The notes under the pieces are model-generated. The model was not told where the DNA came from and searched no databases. It worked only from the letters and a program-made list of their open reading frames with translations. A DNA stretch of 64,000 nucleotides. Origin: Methylomarinum sp. Ch1-1 (lineage in GTDB: Bacteria; Pseudomonadota; Gammaproteobacteria; Methylococcales; Methylomonadaceae). The translations under genes and the position numbers were made by a program. Location of the stretch: positions 2,320,501 through 2,384,500 of the forward strand of contig NZ_CP157743.1 in the NCBI RefSeq assembly GCF_030717995.2, written 5' to 3'. Below, one piece after another: positions 9,026 through 17,381 of this stretch (its first letter is position 1; every line of letters begins with the position of its first letter).

Positions 9026-10828
9026 ATGGGATTTATTGCGGGTTGGGTTGAAACGACTATTGACTATCAAAACAACGCACCGTTATGCCAGGATATCATT
9101 GAAAAAATTACCAAGAAACATCGCGGTCAATACAGCAAAAAAATGGATTCCTTTGTGGTGTGCGCCGCCCCTCATGGACAGCTTATCGAAACGGACGGTT
9201 GGTTATGTGCGGTTTCCGACGCTGATCATGGCCAACGGAGTCAGTTAAGGGAGAAAATTTCAAGGTACCAGGATATGGGGGAAAGCTGCCTTCCAACTAT
9301 AATGGGGAAAGGCGCCCTGGCATTGGCCGATCTGAATAACAGAAGATTGATTCTGGCGACCGACCCTATCGGGCAGACCAATCTTTATTATGCCGAAACG
9401 AAAAGCGGTCTCGTATTCGGTTCGAGCGCTGATAGTGTGATCGAACACCCGGAAGTCAATGCGGAGATATCCCCCCAAACGATTTACGACTATGTTTATT
9501 TCCATCATTGCCCTAGCCCAAATACTATTTATAAACAGGTCAAAAAACTAGAGGGTGGTCAGGTTCTGGTTTATCAGAACGGAAAAATACAAATCAGCCA
9601 TTACTGGTTACCCGAGTTTTCCGAGCAAGCGATTTCGGTAGAAGAAGCTGGGCAGCAGTTGATGCAAATGATTGACGACTCTGTAAAGGATTTGTCCAGT
9701 TCGGCTGAAGAAACGGGGGCTTTTTTAAGTGGTGGTCTGGACAGCTCGACTGTTGCCGGCGCCTTGGCCAATGCTTTTCCTGGGGGAGCGAAAACCTTTT
9801 CCATCGGTTTTCCTGTCGAAGGTTACGATGAAATAGACTATGCGCGTATCGCGGTCGACCATTTTAAAACCAAGGCGCATGAATATTATGTCACCCCGGA
9901 TGATACGGTAGCTGCGATACCTAAGATCGCGGCTTATTATGACGAGCCGTTCGGCAATTCATCAGCGTTGGCCGCCTACTATTGCGCTAAAATGGCCAAG
10001 GAAAATGGTATTAAGGTACTGTTAGGAGGGGATGGAGGAGATGAGATATTTGCCGGCAATGAACGCTATGCCAAACAATTGCTGTTTCAGAAATATTACC
10101 AAATTCCTGGTTTAGCCAGGCAGGTTCTGAAAACAGGGCTTTATCACGCTCCAGACATCTTCCTAAAAAATAAAATCATCTTCAAGGCAAAGCGTTATGT
10201 GGAACAAGCCGAAGTACCACTACCCGATCGTTTGCAGGATTATAATTATTTAAACCGGCATCCAGCTGAAGAGATCTTCGCGGAAGATTTTTTACAGGAA
10301 ATCAATGCCGAGTCTCCGCTGCAGACTCTAAGGGATTGCTATAACCGGCCGATGCAAGCCTCTGCACTGAATCGTATGCTCTATATGGACTGGAAAACAA
10401 CGTTACATGACAATGACTTGGTCAAAGTCAATAGAATGTGTGAAATGGTCGGTGTCGATGTGCAATATCCCTTATTAAGCCAAGCGATTGTCGAGTTATC
10501 CTGCAGAATTCCTTCGAACGATAAATTGAAAGGTCAACAATTGCGTTGGTTTTATAAGCGAGCGATGCGGGATTTTTTGCCCAAGCCTATTATCAATAAA
10601 TCCAAGCATGGTTTCGGATTACCTTTCGGAATTTGGTTAAAAGATCATCAACCGCTGAAAGAGCTCGCATATGACAGCATTAATTCATTAGCTAAGCGTG
10701 GTTATTTTCGTAAAGAGTTTTTTGATCATGCTATCAACATGCATCAGAGCATCCATGCCGCTTATTACGGCGAATTAATATGGATATTGATGATGCTTGA
10801 GTTATGGCTGCAAGGGAAAGACAAATGA
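9026..10828 (+). CDS. Asparagine-synthase-like protein lacking the glutaminase cysteine
   Basis: A class II amidotransferase-plus-synthetase protein of about 600 residues. The ATP pyrophosphatase loop SGGLDSS is intact (240-246 counted from the upstream ATG at 9011), as are LLGGDGGDEIFAGNERY and NKSKHGFGLPFGIWLK. The N-terminus, however, reads MGFIAGWV where active glutaminase domains have MCGIAGWV, so the nucleophilic Cys2 is missing. I prefer ATG 9026 because AAGG lies 9 bases upstream and because this puts the first residues in register with the family. Loss of the cysteine is typical of lasso-peptide cyclases and other amidotransferases that no longer use glutamine. Its closeness to PqqD-, HprK- and nucleotidyltransferase-like genes raises a peptide-modifying role; amidation of a sugar is the alternative. 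Confidence 0.9.
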   Translation: MGFIAGWVETTIDYQNNAPLCQDIIEKITKKHRGQYSKKMDSFVVCAAPHGQLIETDGWLCAVSDADHGQRSQLREKISRYQDMGESCLPTIMGKGALALADLNNRRLILATDPIGQTNLYYAETKSGLVFGSSADSVIEHPEVNAEISPQTIYDYVYFHHCPSPNTIYKQVKKLEGGQVLVYQNGKIQISHYWLPEFSEQAISVEEAGQQLMQMIDDSVKDLSSSAEETGAFLSGGLDSSTVAGALANAFPGGAKTFSIGFPVEGYDEIDYARIAVDHFKTKAHEYYVTPDDTVAAIPKIAAYYDEPFGNSSALAAYYCAKMAKENGIKVLLGGDGGDEIFAGNERYAKQLLFQKYYQIPGLARQVLKTGLYHAPDIFLKNKIIFKAKRYVEQAEVPLPDRLQDYNYLNRHPAEEIFAEDFLQEINAESPLQTLRDCYNRPMQASALNRMLYMDWKTTLHDNDLVKVNRMCEMVGVDVQYPLLSQAIVELSCRIPSNDKLKGQQLRWFYKRAMRDFLPKPIINKSKHGFGLPFGIWLKDHQPLKELAYDSINSLAKRGYFRKEFFDHAINMHQSIHAAYYGELIWILMMLELWLQGKDK

Positions 10829-10965
10829 TTATTCAACTTATGAGTGTAAATTAAGTTAGCCGCTCCCCTGTTGCAGCATTGACGTTCTTATTCATAACTT
10901 AATATGACTATGAATTAACCACAGATGACTTTGACTCTGGCTATGGTTCAAGGGTAAGCACACAT

Positions 10966-11103
10966 CGTTATACACAAATTGCGGGATGTCTTAAATTTGT
11001 GTAGGTTGAGTTGAATAAAATGAAGCCCAACAAATTGAGGCGCGCCGGAAATGTTGGGCTTCTCTATCGCTCAGCACAACCTAAGACATACTTGTGCATA
11101 ACG
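10966..11103. repeat. MITE-like palindromic element (CGTTATACACAA ends)
   Basis: The 583-base gap between the asparagine-synthase-like gene and the ligase contains no convincing gene. It holds an element bounded by CGTTATACACAA (10966-10977) and its near-complement TTGTGCATAACG (11092-11103). Nested inside are inverted arms GTAGGTTGAG/CAACCTAAG and GAAGCCCAACA/TGTTGGGCTTC. The outer ends match those of the element at 52034-52184. The right end runs directly into a tandem octamer array. Confidence 0.65.
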
Positions 11104-11136
11104 GCATAACGGCATAACGGCATAACGGCATAACGG
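11097..11136. repeat. Tandem octamer CATAACGG x5
   Basis: Five perfect head-to-tail copies of CATAACGG. The first copy overlaps the right end of the palindromic element (GTGCATAACG), so the array looks like slippage amplification of that terminus. No function is implied. Confidence 0.9.
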
Positions 11137-11411
11137 CAAGTAATAAGCCATATGTTTACGCGCTTTGCGATAGAAAGTTCGTTAAACAGTGTTCTGTAGC
11201 AATAATAAATAAAATACCGGATCGAGAGCCAATTAATCCCTGCATTTATGGGCTGCCTTCCAATCAAAAACATCAGGCCGTTAGCACAAGACAACTGTCT
11301 GAAATATCGTTATTACCATAAAAGGTATTCCAAATTGGTTCTAGGATCTATTGTCATGTCTCAATCTTCGAAAAATAATATACACGCAATTTCTAATAAA
11401 TTGCCTCTAGC

Positions 11412-12707
11412 ATGAGAGATATATTTGTCACACTAGTTGTTTTTGGCACGCTTCCCTTTATTTTGCAGCGTCCATACATTGGTATTCTTTTGTGGGAATG
11501 GCTGGGTTATATGAATCCGCATAAACTTTCATGGGGATTCGCACATGATTTTCCGTTCGCACAAATTACAGCGATTACCATATTAATTAGCATGTTTCTT
11601 TCTAAAGAACCTAAAAACATACCGTGGACGATAGAAACGCGTGTGCTCATGCTTTTTATAATCTGGATGTTTGTTACTACCATATTCTCGATGTATCCGG
11701 CTTTTGCATGGATGCAATGGGATAAAGTGTGGAAAATACAACTGATGACCTTTGTCACAATTATTCTGATGCAAAGCAAATGGCGAGTTCAGGCCATGAT
11801 TTGGGTTACGGCTTTATCGATTGGTTTCTACGGGTTTAAAGGAGGAATCTTCACCATCCTCACGGGAGGCAGTTATGCTGTATACGGCCCCAGTGGAACG
11901 TTCATTTATGGGAATAACGAAATTGGTTTGGCGTTGATCATGGTGATCCCGTTGATACGATATTTGCAATTAACAACCGACAATAATTTTCTCCGCCAGG
12001 GACTGCTAATCACTATGTGGCTATGTGTGATTTCAGTTATCGGTACTCAGTCGAGAGGCGCTTTAGTGGGACTTAGCGTTATGGGGATGTTTTTAATCAT
12101 AAAAAGCCGGAAGAAGTTTTTTTTGATTCTGCTGGTGATTATTTTAATGCCCGCAATTTTTAATTTTATGCCCGAATCCTGGCATAGCCGAATGAGTACC
12201 ATACAGTCTTATGAAAACGATGCATCCGCCATGGGCCGAATCAATGCCTGGTGGATGGCTTATAATTTGGCTAAAGATAATTTTTTTGGTGGCGGCTACG
12301 AATGCTTTATATATCCTAGTTTTGTTTTATATGCGCCAAATCCCAGGGACGCACATGATGCCCATAGCATTTATTTCGAAGTGCTGGGGGAGCATGGTTT
12401 TATTGGCTTGAGTCTATTCCTGTTATTGGGGATGTTGACATTGCATTCGGCTAGAAAGATTATTAAGGAGGCGAAACAATTTGAAGAAACAAAGTGGATG
12501 TCCGATCTGGCTGCTATGCTGCAAGTGAGTTTAATCGGATATGCTGCTTCCGGGGCTTTTTTAGGATTGGCTTATTTCGACTTATACTATCATATGGTTG
12601 CAATAATAGTTATTTGTAAGGTCTTGTTATCAAAGCAACAATTGGAATCTTCTCAACAGGACATGAAAAATAATTATCGGGTTAATGCATTAAAGGCCGA
12701 AATTTAG
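11412..12707 (+). CDS. Putative O-glycosylation ligase / O-antigen polymerase, exosortase A system-associated
   Basis: A 431-residue polytopic inner-membrane protein with about ten hydrophobic segments. It resembles TIGR03097 (putative O-glycosylation ligase, exosortase A-associated), a branch of the Wzy/WaaL superfamily. The N-terminus FILQRPYIGILLWEWLGYMN and the internal VIGTQSRGALVGL and DAHDAHSIYFEVLGEHGFIG are typical; the last corresponds to the conserved His-containing periplasmic loop. It probably polymerises or transfers lipid-linked glycan on the periplasmic side. A MITE-like element begins 22 bases after its stop. Whether it acts on protein or on polysaccharide is not decided by the sequence. 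Confidence 0.9.
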   Translation: MRDIFVTLVVFGTLPFILQRPYIGILLWEWLGYMNPHKLSWGFAHDFPFAQITAITILISMFLSKEPKNIPWTIETRVLMLFIIWMFVTTIFSMYPAFAWMQWDKVWKIQLMTFVTIILMQSKWRVQAMIWVTALSIGFYGFKGGIFTILTGGSYAVYGPSGTFIYGNNEIGLALIMVIPLIRYLQLTTDNNFLRQGLLITMWLCVISVIGTQSRGALVGLSVMGMFLIIKSRKKFFLILLVIILMPAIFNFMPESWHSRMSTIQSYENDASAMGRINAWWMAYNLAKDNFFGGGYECFIYPSFVLYAPNPRDAHDAHSIYFEVLGEHGFIGLSLFLLLGMLTLHSARKIIKEAKQFEETKWMSDLAAMLQVSLIGYAASGAFLGLAYFDLYYHMVAIIVICKVLLSKQQLESSQQDMKNNYRVNALKAEI

Positions 12708-12729
12708 AATTTATAAGCTTGAAATAAAC

Positions 12730-12863
12730 GTAACTGCTCGCCCCACTTATCGAACGCGGCAGGGCATGTAGGGTGGATAAGCCTGAAGGGCGCATCCACC
12801 AAAGATGCCGACCCGGTGGATGCGCTCCGCTTATCCACCCTACGAATGGGAGTGAGTAGTTAC
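12730..12863 (-). repeat. MITE-like repeat, short inverted copy of the GTAACTACTC family
   Basis: The reverse complement matches the element at 2993-3179 nearly base for base, except that about 50 internal bases are absent. Both ends are kept (GTAACTGCTCG at 12730, GAGTAGTTAC at the right end). It ends 21 bases before the next start codon, so the promoter or leader of the downstream gene may include it. The short reading frame across it is not a gene. Confidence 0.8.
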
Positions 12864-12884
12864 AAATAAACAATAATTAGACTG

Positions 12885-14123
12885 ATGACTTTAATGTTGA
12901 CCGCTATTTTAGTAGCAAGTTGGTTTTTTATTTGGTGCTTTATCATCATTGGTCGTTACCGCAATGAGATTGCTTCATACTGGAAAGAGCCGGTTTTAAA
13001 ATTTCCGGTATTGATATTCGAAAGCGACGATTGGGGGGCGGGCCCTTTAATTCAATTTCGCTCGTTAGCTCGAATTAGTTCAATACTGAGCAAATATGTC
13101 GATAAATATGAACATCATCCGGTGATGACAATAGGAGTGGTGCTGTCTGTTCCGGATAGCGAAAAAATCAGGCAAGCGGAATTTAAAAAATATAAAGAAA
13201 TACGACTCGATCATCCGGTTTTCTCTCCGATAAATAAAGCCTTGATCGATGGCTTAGACCAAGGTGTGTTTGATTTGCAGTTACATGGAATGGCGCATTA
13301 CTGGCCTGATAATCTAATGCGTGCGTTAGTTTCAGATGAGCAGATTCGGCATTGGCTGGACCAGGATAAGTTTCCTCAAACCGAAACGCTTCCGTCCGTG
13401 TTGCAAAGCCGATGGGTAAATGCTGAACAATTGCCGACATCGCCTTTAAGTCAAGATGAAATCGATAAGGCGGTTGATGAAGAAGTCGGTTTTTTTAAAC
13501 AGCTATTCGGTTTCTATCCTAAGGTAGCGGTGCCGCCTACATTTGTTTGGGATCTATCGGTAGAAAGAAGCTGGAAGCGCCATAATATTGAATATCTGGT
13601 TACGCCGGGACAATGTTTCAATGGTCGAGATAAAGAAGGCAAGCCTAATGGAGCACGTCAAAAAATTGTCAATGGACAATTATCTGATTCCGGCTTAATT
13701 TATATGGTAAGAAACGATTATTTTGAACCTAGCCTTGGACATACATCCGATATGGCGATCAATACGTTGATGAAAAATACAGAATTAGGCCAGCCGACAC
13801 TGTTAGAAACTCATCGTTTTAATTTTATTCAGGATGATGACGCAACGAAAAATGCAATAGCGGAATTGGAGAAAGTAATTTCCGGAGCGCTTGCAAAATA
13901 CCCTGAACTCATGTTTTTATCGACTCATGAGTTAGCCGATAAGCTGGCGTCGAAAAATGAAAACTTTATAGAGCGTTCCTTTGGCGCCCGCTTGTTCGTC
14001 TGTATGGATAGATTGTGGGCTAATCAATCGATCAAAAAATGGTTGTACATCAGCGGATTATTTGTTCCGCTTCTTCTCTTTTTAAACGTACGCAAAAAAA
14101 CATGGAATCAAAGAATGTACTAG
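12885..14123 (+). CDS. Membrane-anchored polysaccharide-deacetylase-like protein
   Basis: A 412-residue protein with an N-terminal transmembrane anchor (residues 3-23), a large soluble domain and a second hydrophobic segment near the C-terminus (about 381-397). The domain starts with PVLIFESDDWG, whose Asp48-Asp49 correspond to the metal/catalytic Asp pair of NodB-type deacetylases. LQLHGMAHYW supplies histidines 134 and 138 for the metal. VAVPPTFVWD and LLETHRFNF look like later active-site motifs. This placement in the glycoside hydrolase/deacetylase superfamily is by motif only; the substrate is unknown. It overlaps the next glycosyltransferase by 22 bases. Confidence 0.75.
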   Translation: MTLMLTAILVASWFFIWCFIIIGRYRNEIASYWKEPVLKFPVLIFESDDWGAGPLIQFRSLARISSILSKYVDKYEHHPVMTIGVVLSVPDSEKIRQAEFKKYKEIRLDHPVFSPINKALIDGLDQGVFDLQLHGMAHYWPDNLMRALVSDEQIRHWLDQDKFPQTETLPSVLQSRWVNAEQLPTSPLSQDEIDKAVDEEVGFFKQLFGFYPKVAVPPTFVWDLSVERSWKRHNIEYLVTPGQCFNGRDKEGKPNGARQKIVNGQLSDSGLIYMVRNDYFEPSLGHTSDMAINTLMKNTELGQPTLLETHRFNFIQDDDATKNAIAELEKVISGALAKYPELMFLSTHELADKLASKNENFIERSFGARLFVCMDRLWANQSIKKWLYISGLFVPLLLFLNVRKKTWNQRMY

Positions 14124-15244
14124 TTGTTACAGAATTATTTCTACCCACCAAGGGAGGCACGGCGGTTTGGTTTGACGAGGTCTATCGTCGCTTGGGAGGG
14201 AAGGATATTCATGTCGTAACGGCTGATGTGGCTGGTGCTAAGGAATACGATGACGCGCACCCTAATAGCATCCACAGGGTGGACTTAAAAAGAGTGCCCT
14301 GGCTAAGGCCTGAGTCGCTGGGTATTTATGTTAAGTTGTTTGCTAAGGCTGTTTCGATTTGCTTTAAGCATAAAATAGACGCCATTCATGCCGGGCGAGT
14401 CTTACCGGAAGGTCTCGTTTCCTGGTTAGTCGGCAAGCTGTTTTTTAAACCGGTGGTAATCTATGCGCATGGAGAGGAGATTACAACCTGGCGCCAGCCG
14501 GCTAAATTTAAAGCAATGTGCTTTGCTTATAGGCATGCGGATAAGATTATCGCTAATAGTGACTTCACAAAAAATGAACTGTTAAAGCTCAATATAGATA
14601 ACCAGAAAATCAAATTAATATCGCCTGGCGTCAACATAGATCGGTTCAAACCCGGACTGCCTTTTGGTGATTTACATCAACAAATTAATTTGAATAAAGA
14701 ACAACAATTAATTCTGTCGGTAGGTCGTTTGAGCCGGCGTAAAGGATTTGACCAGGTCATCAAAGCATTACCGGCCCTTATCGAAGCAGGGATAGAGGTT
14801 CAATACGCCATCATCGGTATTGGTGAAGATGAACAATATTTACGTGATTTAGCACAAAAAAATGGCGTCTCTGATCGTGTTCACCTATTAGGCCATGTGG
14901 ATATGGATGACTTGCCGAGATGGTACAACGCTTGTGATGTGTTTGCCATGCCTAATAGGGAAATCAACGGTGACACCGAAGGTTTTGGTATGGTTTTTCT
15001 CGAAGCGGCGGCTTGCGGAAAACCGGTAATCAGTGGAAGCTCGGGAGGGACAGGCTCGGCTGTGTTAGATAGAGTCACAGGATTGAGAGTTGATGGCAGC
15101 TCGATCGAAAGTGTCATAAAAGCACTCAAAGAATTATTCAGTGATGAAAAATTTCGGCAAGATCTTGGTCGTGAAGCTTACGATAGGGCCCATAAGCGTT
15201 ATTCGTGGGAATATGTCGCTAAATTAACATCTGAAGAGGTGTAG
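14102..15244 (+). CDS. Glycosyltransferase family 4
   Basis: A 380-residue GT-B glycosyltransferase. The N-terminus VLVVTELFLPTKGGTAVWFD carries the glycine-rich acceptor loop. SVGRLSRRKGFDQVIKALP marks the start of the donor domain, and GFGMVFLEAAACGKPVISGS is the E-x7-E donor motif. I choose the ATG at 14102, which lies inside the end of the preceding gene. The in-frame start at 14039 would add 21 residues that do not look conserved. It probably builds the same polymer as its neighbours. Confidence 0.9.
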   Translation: MESKNVLVVTELFLPTKGGTAVWFDEVYRRLGGKDIHVVTADVAGAKEYDDAHPNSIHRVDLKRVPWLRPESLGIYVKLFAKAVSICFKHKIDAIHAGRVLPEGLVSWLVGKLFFKPVVIYAHGEEITTWRQPAKFKAMCFAYRHADKIIANSDFTKNELLKLNIDNQKIKLISPGVNIDRFKPGLPFGDLHQQINLNKEQQLILSVGRLSRRKGFDQVIKALPALIEAGIEVQYAIIGIGEDEQYLRDLAQKNGVSDRVHLLGHVDMDDLPRWYNACDVFAMPNREINGDTEGFGMVFLEAAACGKPVISGSSGGTGSAVLDRVTGLRVDGSSIESVIKALKELFSDEKFRQDLGREAYDRAHKRYSWEYVAKLTSEEV

Positions 15245-15246
15245 CT

Positions 15247-15849
15247 ATGATGAAGAAATTTAAAGATACCTTATTAAATTGCGTTTTTTTTACTTTCTTG
15301 ATGTTTATTACTTTTCCAGCATTTGCCGTTAGATATTATGGTGATATCACTGAAGCGGAACTTAGAACTTTGCCGCCATTTTGCACCAGCTGGGCAAAAA
15401 AAGATCGAGAGTTGTTGGCGAGACATCAGAAGCGTTATGACTTCAGGAATCCTCAGCATCTGTGCCCCGGTTTGAATGCTCTGAACAATGCTCAAAAGAT
15501 GTTTAACGATAAACGCGCTCAGGGGTATGCTTTGAGTGTCGCTGTCAGTGAGCTGAGTTATGTCCTTGAGGCGAAGAATAACCAATTTGCGTTGCGCCCA
15601 ACCGTGCTTAGATATCGCGGCAGAGCCTATGAAATGCAAGGAAACTTAAGCAAAGCGATAGCCGATTACGAAGAAGCAATCCGTCTTAAGTCAAACTATA
15701 CGCAAGCTCATATAGGATTAATCGATATTTATCTGAAAATGGGCAACAAAAAAGAAGCGCGTAAAAGGCTGGAGCAAGCGCTAGAGAAAAAACCTAATTC
15801 AAAATTATTGCTTAAAAAGAAAAGACAGATTAAAAGTATGAGTCAATAA
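15247..15849 (+). CDS. Exported TPR protein
   Basis: A 200-residue protein with a classical signal peptide (basic MMKKFKD, a hydrophobic core, then FPAFA as the likely cleavage site near residue 27) and at least two tetratricopeptide repeats toward the C-terminus, seen in LRYRGRAYEMQGNLSKAIAD and AHIGLIDIYLKMGNKKEARK. The region between has two cysteines (CTSW, LCPG). It starts two bases after the stop of the glycosyltransferase and is presumably co-transcribed. TPR proteins in exopolysaccharide loci often act as periplasmic scaffolds for assembly; a specific partner cannot be named. Confidence 0.85.
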   Translation: MMKKFKDTLLNCVFFTFLMFITFPAFAVRYYGDITEAELRTLPPFCTSWAKKDRELLARHQKRYDFRNPQHLCPGLNALNNAQKMFNDKRAQGYALSVAVSELSYVLEAKNNQFALRPTVLRYRGRAYEMQGNLSKAIADYEEAIRLKSNYTQAHIGLIDIYLKMGNKKEARKRLEQALEKKPNSKLLLKKKRQIKSMSQ

Positions 15850-16151
15850 ATGTTTCCCCTACCTTGTTTAATTCGTTCTTGTCGATATTTCAAAGGCGCT
15901 CAACCCGGACAACGCAAGTAGCAAAGAAGCGTTGTGGGGGATTGTGAAGTGCAATTTTCGATAGGTTCATCCCTGCAGATTTCACTTGCGGGGGTATGAG
16001 TCGGTATTTTACATTACCGGCGAGACAAAACTCCTTTAAGCATTCCAGGGTACCCAACCAAAATAGATTCAGACGAGTGGTTGATTTCCCTATAGAATGA
16101 GAAGGAATGCCGTAGATGCTGTCATTCATAAAGAGCCGGACCGATTCCGCT
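15850..16151. other. Convergent intergenic region
   Basis: About 300 bases separate the end of the + strand block from the end of the - strand operon. A 79-codon reading frame on the - strand (15890-16129) has no recognisable domain and I do not call it. No clear two-sided terminator is evident, although one is expected here. Confidence 0.4.
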
Positions 16152-17379
16152 TCACATCGCTTTGTTCAGGGCTAATTTACCATTGTGTAGCAATAAATCT
16201 CTCTGTTTGATCTGATTGTTTAGATGTTTTTCTATAACGATGTCATTCAATCGGACGCCTAACGGGACTGAAAGCTTGTCCGATACGCAATCCTTGCCAA
16301 AAAACTCTTCAAGCATGATGTCGCCGAGTTGTGCGGTATAATGGGCGGGCTCCCAGAACCAGCGTAAGCGAATATCTTCGCCTTTATTCGGAATGGGGGT
16401 AGCCGTGTATTCCGAATAAAGGGAAAAATCCCAAAGTTCAATATTGGCGTTTCCGTATTCCGATACTAATTTCGTTAAGCTACGCTTGAATTCCATCCCA
16501 ATAACCGGCCTCACGAATACTTTCCAGATAGCTATAATGGTAAGGATTGATGAATATAATTAGATGAATGTTATGTTTTTGAACGAGTTTTATGGTTCGC
16601 TTTAGAGCTTCGAGTTCGATCGACCAGCGGTAAGGAGGAGTATAAATGCTCATACCAGTCTTGGAAAAGTGAGATTTAAGTTCGCTTAATTTTTGATTAA
16701 ATAAAACCCATGCCCCTTCGTGTTGAATCACTTCTTGGTAATCTCTGGCTGGATTGAAGCCTAAACGGGTCCTGTCCGGGCTGTTCGGCGATTGTAAAGC
16801 GATGGTATAGAGGCTGTCGATCACCGCATTCAACGAAAAAAGTGCCATGAACGAATCACTTAACTGGGTCCTCCAAAAGCGGTCGTTTTCTTTTAAATTT
16901 TCATCCACAAGCAATCGGTCGAGGAACTCCGAGCTCTTGTGAGGCCAGGCAAACGGATTATCATTGTTTCTTCTTCGATATAACACATCGTAAAAGTCTA
17001 CCCCCAATAATATATGGGAGACGTTACTACTCGATACGCCATGAAACAGAGCGCGAATTTGCTCATAAGCACTCAAACCGGGAAAGGTTAAGCTATATAC
17101 GGTCCCATGTTCGCTTTTCCAGCAGCTTGATTGGGGGGCTAGTCCCATTTCAGGACGAGAATTGCCCACGATTAAGCTGTTGGGTGTGACGCGCATTACT
17201 TCATATGACTTATATAGCTTGGTACGATTAATTGAAGTGGGTTTTTTTTCGTTGAACCCGGATATTCTTTCGCTGCCAAACAACAAATAATGGTCAACCA
17301 GCATATTGAATGTCGCCAGCAAACCAGACAAGACGATAACTAATGCGGCATACCAATATAAATATTTTTTGGGCGACAT
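16152..17379 (-). pseudogene. SGNH-hydrolase-like partner of MBOAT acyltransferase, broken by one apparent frameshift
   Basis: Two adjacent frames read as a single protein of about 408 residues. The first (start 17379, stop 16480) has an N-terminal membrane anchor (about 8-27) and LIVGNSRPEMGL, whose Ser74 looks like the SGNH nucleophile. It ends REAGYWDGIQA. The second frame picks up with MEFKRSLTKLVSEYGN and carries EPAHYTAQLGD, the expected catalytic Asp/Glu-x-x-His region. Removing one base from the CCC run at 16497-16499 (GGG on the coding strand) fuses them as EAGYW-MEFKRS. As read, the product lacks its catalytic histidine. The gene starts two bases after the MBOAT stop, and such pairs O-acylate exported polysaccharides. 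Either the mutation is real or it is a sequencing error. Confidence 0.8.
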
Positions 17380-17381
17380 GA

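Noticed and set aside
15890-16129. 79-codon frame on the - strand between the convergent blocks
   Set aside because: No start signal, domain or similarity that I can recognise; kept only as an unassigned gap.
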